Assembly (NCBI RefSeq): GCF_002056795.1
Contig: NZ_CP020104.1
Location: forward strand, 310,001 to 374,000
Reading direction: 5' to 3'
DNA length: 64,000 nucleotides
Source: Spirosoma aerolatum
GTDB lineage: Bacteria; Bacteroidota; Bacteroidia; Cytophagales; Spirosomataceae
Shown here in pieces: positions 10,683 to 18,969 of this stretch; position 1 is the stretch's first letter, and every line of letters begins with the position of its first letter. The notes under the pieces are model-generated. The model worked only from the letters and a program-made list of their open reading frames with translations. It searched no databases and was not told the DNA's origin. Made by a program: the position numbers and the translations under genes.

Positions 10683-11519
10683 ATGTCCGTAAAAAACGTA
10701 TCAATCATTGGTCTTGGCTGGCTTGGACTGCCACTGGCTGAGCGTTTGCTGAATGAAGGTTTTTCGGTAAAGGGAAGCGCAACGTCGGCTGAAAAAGTAA
10801 CGGCGTTAAAACAGAAAGCTATTGCCGCTTATGAACTCCAGCTCAACCCAGAGCCAATCGGGGACTTACATGGCTTGCTGGATGCCGATACGCTGGTGAT
10901 CAATATACCACCCAAAGCAGGAAAATTAGGTGATAATTTCCATCCAGTTCAGATTCAATATATAGCCGATGCGCTACAGAGCTCTTTCCTAAAGCATATT
11001 ATTTACGTTAGCTCTACGTCGGTGTACCCAGAACTAAATCGTGAGGTTGTTGAGGAGGATGTACTCTTCCCTGATCAATCGGCTGCTCCCGGGCTGGTTC
11101 GGGCTGAACAACTTGTTCAGACACTTGAAAAAGCAGAAGAGCGAGTAGTTACGATCCTGCGTTGTGGAGGTTTAATGGGTTACGATCGCATTCCCGGTAA
11201 ATACGTTGCGGGGCGAACCGTCGATACTGGCGATGTTCCTGTCAATTATCTACACCGTGATGATGCTGTGGGTATTTTGTGTGAACTGATAGGCAATCGA
11301 GTAGGGGGGACGTTCAATGCCGTAGCCCCTATTCATCCAACGCGGGAAGCTATTTATCGGAAAAGCTGCGCCGAATTTGAGTATGCATTGCCAACCTTTG
11401 TCCAACCTGCTGAACCTGTTCCTTACAAACTAATTAGCCCCGCCAAGCTCCTCCAGGCAATCCACTACCCTTATCGATATCCCGATCCGTTACAGTTTTA
11501 TTACCAGAAAACGATCTAA
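10683..11519 (+). CDS. NAD(P)-dependent epimerase/dehydratase-like protein (YeeZ type)
   Basis: This 278-residue Rossmann-fold protein has the N-terminal nucleotide-binding motif GLGWLGLPLAERLL and a YVSSTSVYPE segment near residue 105, as in YeeZ-like extended SDR proteins. No YxxxK pair of a classical SDR is obvious, so its reaction is uncertain. The ATG at 10683 is used; an in-frame TTG two codons upstream overlaps the previous stop codon. It lies 2 nt after the barrel gene and could be co-transcribed. Confidence 0.75.
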   Translation: MSVKNVSIIGLGWLGLPLAERLLNEGFSVKGSATSAEKVTALKQKAIAAYELQLNPEPIGDLHGLLDADTLVINIPPKAGKLGDNFHPVQIQYIADALQSSFLKHIIYVSSTSVYPELNREVVEEDVLFPDQSAAPGLVRAEQLVQTLEKAEERVVTILRCGGLMGYDRIPGKYVAGRTVDTGDVPVNYLHRDDAVGILCELIGNRVGGTFNAVAPIHPTREAIYRKSCAEFEYALPTFVQPAEPVPYKLISPAKLLQAIHYPYRYPDPLQFYYQKTI

Positions 11520-11562
11520 ACAGATGGCAATGGCAGTAAGTGGCTGATTAGGTTATAAGAAA

Positions 11563-12705
11563 TTAGCGAAGCAGGTGTCGCATTCGTGTCCAGAAAAAAC
11601 CACCCGAGGGACCGCTGGCAGGCATCTGAGTCCGGTTAAGGGCAGCCATAAACATGAAATATCCTTGTGCATGCCAGGCACGGAACTGTTCGCTAACGGC
11701 TACATCATGCTTCGGTAAATAGTCGATCAGTTTATCCAGATCGAATCGGCTGGAAGCTGTACCAACGCCCGCCCGTTGGCCGTCGATCGCATTACAGGCT
11801 TGTTCATAGTGATTGGCCTGCGGAATCATGAGAGCAGGCTTGCCAAGATAGGCTGCTTCACAAACCGATTCAAACCCGGCCGTTGTCACAATCGCTTTGC
11901 AATGGGCCATAAATTCCAGAAAACGCTTTCCATCGATGGCATGAAAGGTGAGCGTGTCGTCAACTTTCTGGTCGGGTAGGGTAGCGCCCGAATGGAAACC
12001 ATCCATAGGGATTTCGGGGTGCTGTTCGTGAGCTTTTAACAACTCAGTTTTAAGGCCTGGTTGCGTAACGTAAGCCAGCAGCGAATGGCCCTCGGTGGGT
12101 TTCAACTCCGTAACTTCCTGCCGAAGCAGAGGAGGGACTACCCGCACACGCTGGTTAGGTTCATCGGGCTGTTTATCGAAGGATAGGGCCAAGAGTTCAT
12201 TGGCCCCGAAACAAGTGAGCCGGGTATTGATTTTAAACGCCTGTCGGTAGAACCACTGCCCTTTGGGGCATTGAAAATTAGTGTGGAAAGCCATGTACTG
12301 ATGGGCGATACACACCATAGGTACCGATGGGCGCAACAGGGCGTACGTCATACCACCCAGCATTTCATAGAAATTGACCACTACATCAGGCTGATGCGTT
12401 TCGATCATGGCGCGAACCTGCTTCAGACTACGCCAGAATGGCCGTATGGTCCTGATGGCTTTCAGCGTTGTTTTGAAGGGCTCAAGCGCGTTCGTCTTCG
12501 CATTATACACCAGACCAGGGCTAAAAATTGGCGTGACCGGAGCCGTAAAAGCCGAGCTGAAAAAAGTAGGTACGTCCCGTTCGGCTGTTACGCCAACAAT
12601 AGCGCCGATAACGTCGTGCCCCGCCTGTTTCAGCATTTGATGGAGTGAAAGGGCTTGTGTTAAATGCCCACGACCTTCGCCTTGTATTATAAATAAAACC
12701 CGCAT
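11563..12705 (-). CDS. Glycosyltransferase family protein (GT-B fold)
   Basis: This 380-residue protein starts with IQGEGRGHLTQALSLHQML, a nucleotide-sugar transferase N-terminal motif like that of the MurG/UGT-type group. The C-terminal domain has TTAGFESVCEAAYLGKPALM near residue 275, the donor-binding loop typical of GT-B enzymes. It follows the LpxH-like phosphoesterase on the same strand with a 65-nt gap. The two may act together on a lipid-linked or lipid A-type substrate, which is inference from gene order. Confidence 0.8.
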   Translation of the reverse strand: MRVLFIIQGEGRGHLTQALSLHQMLKQAGHDVIGAIVGVTAERDVPTFFSSAFTAPVTPIFSPGLVYNAKTNALEPFKTTLKAIRTIRPFWRSLKQVRAMIETHQPDVVVNFYEMLGGMTYALLRPSVPMVCIAHQYMAFHTNFQCPKGQWFYRQAFKINTRLTCFGANELLALSFDKQPDEPNQRVRVVPPLLRQEVTELKPTEGHSLLAYVTQPGLKTELLKAHEQHPEIPMDGFHSGATLPDQKVDDTLTFHAIDGKRFLEFMAHCKAIVTTAGFESVCEAAYLGKPALMIPQANHYEQACNAIDGQRAGVGTASSRFDLDKLIDYLPKHDVAVSEQFRAWHAQGYFMFMAALNRTQMPASGPSGGFFWTRMRHLLR

Positions 12706-12770
12706 GAAGTATAAATTACGATCTGTAAATAGTTAGGTTCCTATAAGTCTCTGCGTCAGAATGACTGTCG

Positions 12771-13598
12771 TTAAGCCGACATGGACTTTACTGTGAGCTG
12801 AAAAGGCTGACCGACAGGCTTTACGGCTTGAATCGGTTCGTCATCTTCGCCTAGATCAGATGTATAATACAGTAAGCTCCACTGGCCTTCGTGGTCTTCA
12901 ACCAGTGCACTAAGCGATTCGACCCAGTCGCCTGAGTTCATATAAAGAATTCCGTCGAACTCACGAATGGCAGGCTGGTGGATATGCCCACAAATGACCC
13001 CATCGCAATGACGAGCGCGGGCTAGTTCGGTCAGCTTTTGTTCGTAATCGGAGATGTAGCTGACGGCTTTTTTTATACGTGATTTAACCTGCTGCGAGAG
13101 GGAATAGTAGGGCAGTCCACGCCAGGTGCGGTAGTTATTATAGAACTTGTTTACCCAAAGCAGAAACGTATACCCTAAATCCCCTAGATAAGCTAACCAT
13201 TTCATTTGCGACGTAACTGAATCGAACACGTCGCCATGCGTTACGTAAAATTTCTTATTGCCCGAATTCAGGATGTAATCTTTGCGGATGGAGAAGTTTT
13301 TTCCCACTTTTAAAGGCATCACCTGATCCAGAAAATCATCGTGATTCCCGCGCAGATAAACAACTTTGGTATTGTAGTGAACGATTTGTTTTAAAACCGT
13401 TTTAAAGAAAGCAGTGTGTTTTTTCTTCCAGGTACCATACTGTTTCAACTGCCAGCCGTCGATGATGTCGCCATTGAGAATGAGCTTCTGACACGAGTAA
13501 TTTCGCAGAAACTCGGTGGCTTCTTTCGCTTTCGAACCGGCTGTGCCAAGGTGAATGTCGGAAAGAACAATCGTTCGGAATTGCGTACCTGGTTGCAT
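12771..13598 (-). CDS. UDP-2,3-diacylglucosamine diphosphatase-like metallophosphoesterase
   Basis: This 275-residue calcineurin-like phosphoesterase shows all the metal motifs in order: LSDIHLG, NGDIIDGW, RGNHDDFL, THGDVFDS and CGHIHQPAI. The length and spacing fit the LpxH-type branch that hydrolyses UDP-diacylglucosamine in lipid A synthesis, but some Bacteroidota homologues have other substrates. It lies upstream of the glycosyltransferase in a probable two-gene operon. Confidence 0.8.
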   Translation of the reverse strand: MQPGTQFRTIVLSDIHLGTAGSKAKEATEFLRNYSCQKLILNGDIIDGWQLKQYGTWKKKHTAFFKTVLKQIVHYNTKVVYLRGNHDDFLDQVMPLKVGKNFSIRKDYILNSGNKKFYVTHGDVFDSVTSQMKWLAYLGDLGYTFLLWVNKFYNNYRTWRGLPYYSLSQQVKSRIKKAVSYISDYEQKLTELARARHCDGVICGHIHQPAIREFDGILYMNSGDWVESLSALVEDHEGQWSLLYYTSDLGEDDEPIQAVKPVGQPFQLTVKSMSA

Positions 13599-13710
13599 GG
13601 ACGAAGTTAACCATGCTATATGACTTGGGATTTATGGGATTGTTACCAAATTGACAAGATTAGTGCGTTATTGGAATAGTTATTCACATTGACATAATAA
13701 ACCGCAGTAA

Positions 13711-14343
13711 ATGGAGAATCCAGTGCTAATTTTAGGAGCAGGAAGCCTGGGCGTGACCGCTTTAGACTTGTTTCAACGCAATAATGTAGTCGTCTATGGT
13801 TTGCTTGACGATAATAAGACCCTACACGGTAAAGAGTTTGGCGATGTATCCGTGCTGGGTGAAACCGATGATGACGGTTTTCTGAAACTGATTGGACAAA
13901 AGTGCGAAGCCTTTGTGGCTATTGCCGATGTGCGCGTGCGTAAGCGCCTGGTGAAGATGCTGAACGAACGACGCAAGGTACAGCCCGTTAATGCTATTCA
14001 TGATACGGCTATTGTATCAGCGCTGGCAAGCATTGGTCATGGCAATCTGATTGCCGCTCGTGCTGTTATTAACCCGTATACTGAGATTGGCCAGCACTGT
14101 ATTATTCAGTCGGGTGCCATCGTTGAAAGTCAGGCTAAAATCGGGGACTATGTTCAACTCGGTACAGGAAGTGTAGTCAATAGTGGAGTAACTGTTGGTG
14201 AAGGGGCTTTTATTGGCACAGGCGCCACCATTGTGGCCGGTGTAACAATCGGCAAAAACGCGCGTATTGGCGCGGGCTCAGTAGTTGTAGAAGATGTGGG
14301 TGCCGGGACAACGGTTTTCGGAAACCCTGCCGCAAAACTATAG
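13711..14343 (+). CDS. NeuD/PglD-like sugar O/N-acyltransferase
   Basis: This 210-residue protein has an N-terminal Rossmann-like PglD domain (LILGAGSLGVTALDL) and a C-terminal left-handed beta-helix of hexapeptide repeats (IGQHCIIQSGAIVE onward), ending FGNPAAKL. Such proteins acetylate nucleotide-linked amino sugars. The segment where PglD-type enzymes normally carry the catalytic His (usually EHD) reads ESQA here, so activity is uncertain. The TAG stop codon is also the first three bases of a palindromic repeat. Confidence 0.82.
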   Translation: MENPVLILGAGSLGVTALDLFQRNNVVVYGLLDDNKTLHGKEFGDVSVLGETDDDGFLKLIGQKCEAFVAIADVRVRKRLVKMLNERRKVQPVNAIHDTAIVSALASIGHGNLIAARAVINPYTEIGQHCIIQSGAIVESQAKIGDYVQLGTGSVVNSGVTVGEGAFIGTGATIVAGVTIGKNARIGAGSVVVEDVGAGTTVFGNPAAKL

Positions 14344-14364
14344 AGACGCGATCCCTCGCGTCTC
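14341..14364. repeat. Palindromic intergenic repeat, copy A
   Basis: The unit begins TAGAGACGCG and ends CGCGTCTC. It is itself a palindrome with 9-bp arms (GAGACGCGA / TCGCGTCTC) and a 4-nt loop. Its first three bases are the TAG stop of the NeuD-like gene. Copy B at 14407-14430 is its exact reverse complement. Confidence 0.85.
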
Positions 14365-14406
14365 CTCTCTGTCAGCAAATCATTTGACACAAAACATTTC
14401 GGTAAT

Positions 14407-14430
14407 GAGACGCGAGGGATCGCGTCTCTA
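14407..14430. repeat. Palindromic intergenic repeat, copy B
   Basis: This is the inverted copy of the 14341-14364 repeat, 42 nt away. On the minus strand it begins TAGAGACGCG, and that TAG is the stop codon of the GDP-fucose synthase gene. The two copies therefore close two convergent genes and could fold as two small hairpins or one large one. A bidirectional terminator role is plausible, but there is no T-run. Confidence 0.85.
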
Positions 14431-15369
14431 CTCGACATACAGCACCTCGTTGGCCAGGAAATCCTGGTAAGTTAGTTCAAGGCCTTGTTTTAATTCGGTT
14501 GTATGTTTCCAGCCCATTGCGTGAAGCCGCGACACATCCATCAGTTTGCGGGGCGTTCCGTCGGGCTTATCGGTATTCCAGCGGAGTTCACCTTCGTAAC
14601 CGACCGTTTCTTTAACCATCTCGGCCAATTCCTTTATCGTCACATCTTCACCCGTTCCGATATTCACAAACAGTTCGTCGCTGTAATGTTGCATTAAGTA
14701 GAAGCAGGCATCGGCCAGATCATCGGCATGGAGAAACTCACGCATGGGCGAACCTGTTCCCCAAACTTCTACCGTGGGTAAATTATTGATTTTTGCTTCG
14801 TGGAATTTCCGTATCAACGCTGGAAGGACGTGCGAACCTTGTAAGTCGTAGTTGTCGTTCGGGCCGTACAGATTGGTTGGCATAGCCGAAATGAAGTTAC
14901 AGCCGTACTGGCTGCGATAGGCTTCGCATAGTTTAATACCCGTAATTTTGGCAATCGCATACGGCTCGTTTGTCGCTTCGAGGTAGCCGCTCAACAAATA
15001 CTCCTCTTTAAGAGGCTGGGGCGCTAATTTTGGGTAAATGCACGACGAGCCAAGGAACAACAATTTCTTTACGCCTGTTTTGTAGGCAGAATGAATAATG
15101 TTTGATTCAATCATCAAATTGTCGTACAAAAATTCGGCACGATAGGTGTTATTAGCCATAATGCCACCTACCTTAGCCGCAGCCAGAAATACGTATTCAG
15201 GGCGCTCCTGGTCAAAAAAATCAGCAACAGCGATTTGATTACGTAAGTCAAGTTCGGATGAGGTCCGGGAGATAATGTTGGTATAACCTTCCTGTTGAAG
15301 TTTACGAACAATAGCAGAGCCGACCATCCCCCGGTGTCCGGCTACATAAATACGAGCTTGTTTTTCCAC
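14428..15369 (-). CDS. fcl: GDP-L-fucose synthase
   Basis: This 313-residue extended SDR enzyme converts GDP-4-keto-6-deoxymannose to GDP-L-fucose by epimerisation and NADPH reduction, for surface polysaccharides. The motifs are [14 protein letters not shown] at the N-terminus, [14 protein letters not shown] with the catalytic Ser and Cys, and the YxxxK pair in [10 protein letters not shown]. The start is GTG at 15369. No GDP-mannose 4,6-dehydratase is present in the window. The stop codon is supplied by the adjacent palindromic repeat. Confidence 0.95.
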   Translation of the reverse strand: MEKQARIYVAGHRGMVGSAIVRKLQQEGYTNIISRTSSELDLRNQIAVADFFDQERPEYVFLAAAKVGGIMANNTYRAEFLYDNLMIESNIIHSAYKTGVKKLLFLGSSCIYPKLAPQPLKEEYLLSGYLEATNEPYAIAKITGIKLCEAYRSQYGCNFISAMPTNLYGPNDNYDLQGSHVLPALIRKFHEAKINNLPTVEVWGTGSPMREFLHADDLADACFYLMQHYSDELFVNIGTGEDVTIKELAEMVKETVGYEGELRWNTDKPDGTPRKLMDVSRLHAMGWKHTTELKQGLELTYQDFLANEVLYVE

Positions 15370-15485
15370 GAGTACACGTTATAGATAAACCACCGGAAGG
15401 TCTGGTGGACAGGTTGATAAAATATTGCAATGATGTAAAGCGTTGCAAAACTAACAAACTTAGGTCTCCAATTGGTCAAATTGTC

Positions 15486-16508
15486 ATGATTGTGAATAAA
15501 TTTAAACTAATTATCGTCAATTTGGTAATTTCGGTAACAAATTTGCCGATTAGCTGGGCGCAATCAGTGCAAACAGCTCCGGCTTCTTTAACAACCGCAT
15601 CCAAGCCTGTGCTCGAATCAGCGGGAGCCGCATCGTCCCCTTTTGCTCCGTTTTCCTCAGTACCTTCTTCTATGACAACCCTGGGGTTGCCCACCATGTC
15701 GTCGTTAAAAGAGCAAAAAGATGCTTACATATCGGGTATTATGCCCGACTTAGGCCTGAAAGTTAAGCAATTAAAAAAATTAAAAGCTGACCGCAAATCC
15801 AAAAATAAACAGTCAAAGACGGAATATGAAGGGTTTTCGATGGTAAAAGCGTATACTAAGTTTGGTAGTGGTGATCGAACCATCGTCGAAGAGTTTCATA
15901 TATTGCGCGATAACGATGCCGCTAAGCCCTTACCGTATATTAGGGACATTTATCGGTATTACCAGAAATCAGGCCGTGTGACTAACTCGATTGTACGCGA
16001 TGAAGGCTCAGGGTTGTTATTACATGGGCCTTATAAACGGTATCAGAACGGCGATTTAGTTGAAGAGGGATACTATTATGCTGGTATGAAAGATGGCCGT
16101 TGGGAAAAGTACGACAGTCATTTTATGTTGCTGGACAAATCTCGCTGGCATCAGGGCGTCCCGGCCGAATCAAAACTGACCTTTTACGATTCTACCCATC
16201 ATAAGATTAAAGAGATTGTCCCGATGGAGTATGGTAAAATTAAAGGGACCTATATGGCCTTCCATGAAAACGGGTTGCTGGCTGAAGAAGGGAAATATGA
16301 GAATGGAGTTAAAGTAGGTCGTTGGACGGAATACTATCCTATAAATCCGGGAGGTCGTCGGATGCGTCGTAAACTTACGCAATATGCCAGTAACCAGTGG
16401 GATACCGAATTCGAATCCTACACCATTACCGAGTGGGACGAAAAAGGGAAAGTTACCTATGAACGCTCAAAAGAAAAAGTGGTCCAGGAAGAGGAAACGG
16501 AGAATTAA
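15486..16508 (+). CDS. Secreted YwqK/MORN-repeat-like protein
   Basis: This 340-residue protein has a signal peptide (from the ATG at 15486, ending near ISWAQS), a Pro/Ser/Ala-rich linker, and a C-terminal half of repeated GxYxxYxxGxLxxEGxY units. Examples are LLHGPYKRYQNGDLVEEGYY and GTYMAFHENGLLAEEGKY. This is the MORN-variant repeat of the YwqK family. Its function is unknown; many Bacteroidota carry secreted versions. An in-frame GTG at 15405 was rejected because it would hide the signal peptide. Confidence 0.7.
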   Translation: MIVNKFKLIIVNLVISVTNLPISWAQSVQTAPASLTTASKPVLESAGAASSPFAPFSSVPSSMTTLGLPTMSSLKEQKDAYISGIMPDLGLKVKQLKKLKADRKSKNKQSKTEYEGFSMVKAYTKFGSGDRTIVEEFHILRDNDAAKPLPYIRDIYRYYQKSGRVTNSIVRDEGSGLLLHGPYKRYQNGDLVEEGYYYAGMKDGRWEKYDSHFMLLDKSRWHQGVPAESKLTFYDSTHHKIKEIVPMEYGKIKGTYMAFHENGLLAEEGKYENGVKVGRWTEYYPINPGGRRMRRKLTQYASNQWDTEFESYTITEWDEKGKVTYERSKEKVVQEEETEN

Positions 16509-16566
16509 TGTAGAGTTACAATATGTTGCGTCAGCAATACAGCACTGCTTAAAACCAGCCGATCAT

Positions 16567-16588
16567 GAGAGGCAAAGATGCGTCTCTA
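16567..16588. repeat. Palindromic intergenic repeat, degenerate copy C
   Basis: This copy reads GAGAGGCA at 16567, then AAGA, then TGCGTCTC and TA up to 16588. Its arms differ at one position from a perfect palindrome. On the minus strand it begins TAGAGACGCA, and the TAG is the stop codon of the downstream TPR gene. It is a third member of the family at 14.3-14.4 kb and again lies between convergent genes. Confidence 0.7.
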
Positions 16589-17389
16589 CTTGAACTTCCC
16601 TTTAGGATCAGGTTGCTTGGCCAGAAGCTCGTTGAGATAACTGATATCGATAGCTGAGAAGTCAAGCGAACTTGCCTGGTGGAAAAGCTCCCAGGCCTTC
16701 TGGTAATTGGCTTTCAAATAATAGATAACGGAAAGTTTTTGATACGATAACGCATTCGGATTTACGGTGATCGCACGTTGCAAATTCGCTTCAGCATCCG
16801 TCAGCACTTCCTCGTTCGGCTTTTCCTGGTAATGCTTAATTTCCAGAGTTGCCAGATCAGTCATGAGCACCGTATTATTTTCGTCAACAGCAACCCCTTT
16901 CTTCATCAGCCGAATGGCTTCAGCCAATTGGTTTTTCTGGTAACAGACTACACCCAAGCCCCAGTAAGCATCTGCATTTTTATCGTTAAGGAGCCAGGCC
17001 AGGTTGAAGCGGTGAGCAGCTGTGTCTAGTTGTTGCTTATCAATGTAATCCCAGCCCCGATTGGCAAAGAACTCACTAGCTTCGGTCCGGCTGGCGAAAT
17101 TTCGGTCGCAGTCGTTCAAAAAGTGAATTTCTTCGCTTATCTGTTCGGCAGTTTTAGGCCGTTCGCCAAACAAAGGGATAGTATTGATAGCCAATCCTCC
17201 CGATGGCTCTAAAGTCGATTCAGTCGGGTGAGCCAGTGTTTCTGTGTGATCGTGCTCGGATTTGGATTGCCGAACCGTATCGCCCGAACGCGCCGATGTA
17301 ATGAACTGCTTAGGTTGGGCTACCGACAAAAACGGTAATCCAAGTAAAGTCCACTGTATCAGCTTTATGCGAACGCTCATCGGAAGCAT
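16586..17389 (-). CDS. Secreted TPR-repeat protein
   Basis: This 267-residue protein has an N-terminal signal peptide (from MSVRIKLIQW to SVAQP). At least three tetratricopeptide-like repeats lie from about residue 110 to 250 (AHRFNLAWLLNDKNADAYWG, LAEAIRLMKKGVAVDENN, ANLQRAITVNPNALSYQKLS). Such repeats mediate protein contacts. No enzymatic domain is seen. The start may be the ATG at 17389 or three codons later. The stop codon coincides with repeat copy C. Confidence 0.8.
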   Translation of the reverse strand: MLPMSVRIKLIQWTLLGLPFLSVAQPKQFITSARSGDTVRQSKSEHDHTETLAHPTESTLEPSGGLAINTIPLFGERPKTAEQISEEIHFLNDCDRNFASRTEASEFFANRGWDYIDKQQLDTAAHRFNLAWLLNDKNADAYWGLGVVCYQKNQLAEAIRLMKKGVAVDENNTVLMTDLATLEIKHYQEKPNEEVLTDAEANLQRAITVNPNALSYQKLSVIYYLKANYQKAWELFHQASSLDFSAIDISYLNELLAKQPDPKGKFK

Positions 17390-17456
17390 GTACTACACGC
17401 AGGTATGTGTTACGATACAACGAAACGGGAAACCAAGTTAGTACATTACAGGCAAA

Positions 17457-18884
17457 TTACCGTCGGCCTCCCCGAGATCCAGGGCCTTTTCCCGTACCTG
17501 TTTTATGACCTGACGATGCACCCGCTTTACGCCTTGTACCGCCGGAAGCCTGTCCTGTGGCCGAAAAGGCTGTTTTCTTCGTTCCGCCCTGTTTACTTTT
17601 GTTGATCAACTTTGTTTTACCACCCGGTAAATTTTTTGCTTTTTTTTCATGAAAAGCGCCCAGAAAAGTGGGATCTTCTTTCCGACGTTGTTCGTCAATC
17701 TGCCGTAGCATGGCTTGCTGCTCGTCGAAAGGCGTTTCCGTAACCTCGACTTCGGGAGGAAGCGGTTTACGAGGAATGGTCATGCGGATGATTTTTTCGA
17801 TCTTCTGTACATGGTATTCCTCGGCCATTGTCAAAAAGGTGATGGCTTCGCCCGATCGATTTGCTCGCCCTGTACGACCAATTCGATGCACATAATCTTC
17901 ATAGATTAATGGCAGGTCGAAATTGATGACATGGCTAACTTCGGCAACGTCGATCCCTCTGGCTGCTACATCGGTCGCCACCAATACCTGGATATTTCCC
18001 TCTTTGAAGGCTTCCATAGCATTGATGCGCGTATTCTGGCCTTTGTTGGCATGGATAACCCGAATCTTATCGGACTCTATCACTTTGCGTGCCAGAAATT
18101 TATAGATGTTCTCGGCAGTTCCTTTGGTGCGGGCAAAGATGATAACGCGCTGAAACGCGTCCTTGCTAATCAGGTAATCCAGCAGGTTGATTTTAGTGCG
18201 GAAATTGGGGACTTCGTAGAGCACCTGGGTCACCATATCGGCTGTTGAGGCCTGCGGAGTGACCTCTACTTTAATAGGGGCTTCCAGAAATTCGGCCGAA
18301 AGCCGCTCTACTCGCCCGCCAAATGTAGCCGAAAACAGCAGATTTTGTCGTTTTGTGGGAATCACTTCCAAAATCGATCGAATCTGAGGCATAAAGCCCA
18401 TGTCCATCATTTTATCGGCTTCGTCGAGGACCATTGTGCGAATATCTTTCGTGACAATTTCGCCCATGCGGTACAGATCCATAAACCGGCCAGGAGTAGC
18501 CACCAGTAAATCAACACCTTGCTGGAGGGTTTCAATCTGCGTTTTAGGGCCAAGTCCACCATACAGAGCCAGATGGCGTAAGCCTGTGTATTTGCCAAGT
18601 TCGCTAACAGCCTGATTGATCTGAATAACCAGCTCGCGCGTGGGAGCCAGAATCAAGGCTCTGGGGTTTGACCCCTGCGGGTACTTGATTTTCATCAGCA
18701 GAGGCAACAAATAGGCCGCTGTTTTGCCCGTACCCGTTTGTGCAATACCCAACACATCATGATTGCCCAGACTTAGGGGAATCGTTTTTTGTTGGATGGG
18801 CGTGGGCTCTGTGTAGCCTAGTTCAGCCACCGCATTCAAAAGTTGGCGGTTCAGGTCGAACTGCTCAAAGGAAATAATGTCCAT
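17457..18884 (-). CDS. DEAD-box ATP-dependent RNA helicase (RhlE type)
   Basis: This 475-residue helicase has a complete motif set: the Q motif (YTEPTPIQQKTIP), AQTGTGKTAAY, PTREL, VLDEADKMMDMGF, LFSAT, VATDVAARGID and HRIGRTGR. The C-terminal tail of about 80 residues is basic and rich in Gly, Lys and Ser (KKTAFSATGQASGGTRRKAG), as in RhlE proteins that act on ribosome assembly or RNA decay. It is transcribed away from the fructosamine kinase side, with a long imperfect hairpin just upstream of its start. Confidence 0.95.
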   Translation of the reverse strand: MDIISFEQFDLNRQLLNAVAELGYTEPTPIQQKTIPLSLGNHDVLGIAQTGTGKTAAYLLPLLMKIKYPQGSNPRALILAPTRELVIQINQAVSELGKYTGLRHLALYGGLGPKTQIETLQQGVDLLVATPGRFMDLYRMGEIVTKDIRTMVLDEADKMMDMGFMPQIRSILEVIPTKRQNLLFSATFGGRVERLSAEFLEAPIKVEVTPQASTADMVTQVLYEVPNFRTKINLLDYLISKDAFQRVIIFARTKGTAENIYKFLARKVIESDKIRVIHANKGQNTRINAMEAFKEGNIQVLVATDVAARGIDVAEVSHVINFDLPLIYEDYVHRIGRTGRANRSGEAITFLTMAEEYHVQKIEKIIRMTIPRKPLPPEVEVTETPFDEQQAMLRQIDEQRRKEDPTFLGAFHEKKAKNLPGGKTKLINKSKQGGTKKTAFSATGQASGGTRRKAGASSGHKTGTGKGPGSRGGRR

Positions 18885-18894
18885 AAACCTTATC

Positions 18895-18969
18895 AGTCGT
18901 TAATCGCTAATCATGAGTCAACAGTGATTCCAATAACCCCTGTTGACTGATGGCAAGCGACTAACGACT
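18895..18969. repeat. Long imperfect inverted repeat between two genes
   Basis: There are two nested pairs of arms. The outer arms AGTCGTTAATCGCT (18895-18908) and AGCGACTAACGACT (18956-18969) match at 13 of 14 positions. The inner arms AGTCAACAG (18916-18924) and CTGTTGACT (18940-18948) match perfectly. The element ends one base before the TAA stop of the fructosamine kinase gene. It may act as a terminator or mRNA-stabilising hairpin; there is no T-run. Confidence 0.6.

Noticed and set aside
12271..12648. A 125-codon + strand frame
   Set aside because: It lies opposite the well-supported glycosyltransferase gene and has no recognisable domain.
15421..15450. TTGCAA words resembling half of the 42.4-kb palindrome, as a second Zur box
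   Set aside because: The two words are direct, not inverted, repeats and no palindrome or promoter links them to a zinc gene.
14341..16588. GAGACGC repeats as a CRISPR array
   Set aside because: Only three copies in different orientations, without regular spacers and with no cas genes in the window.
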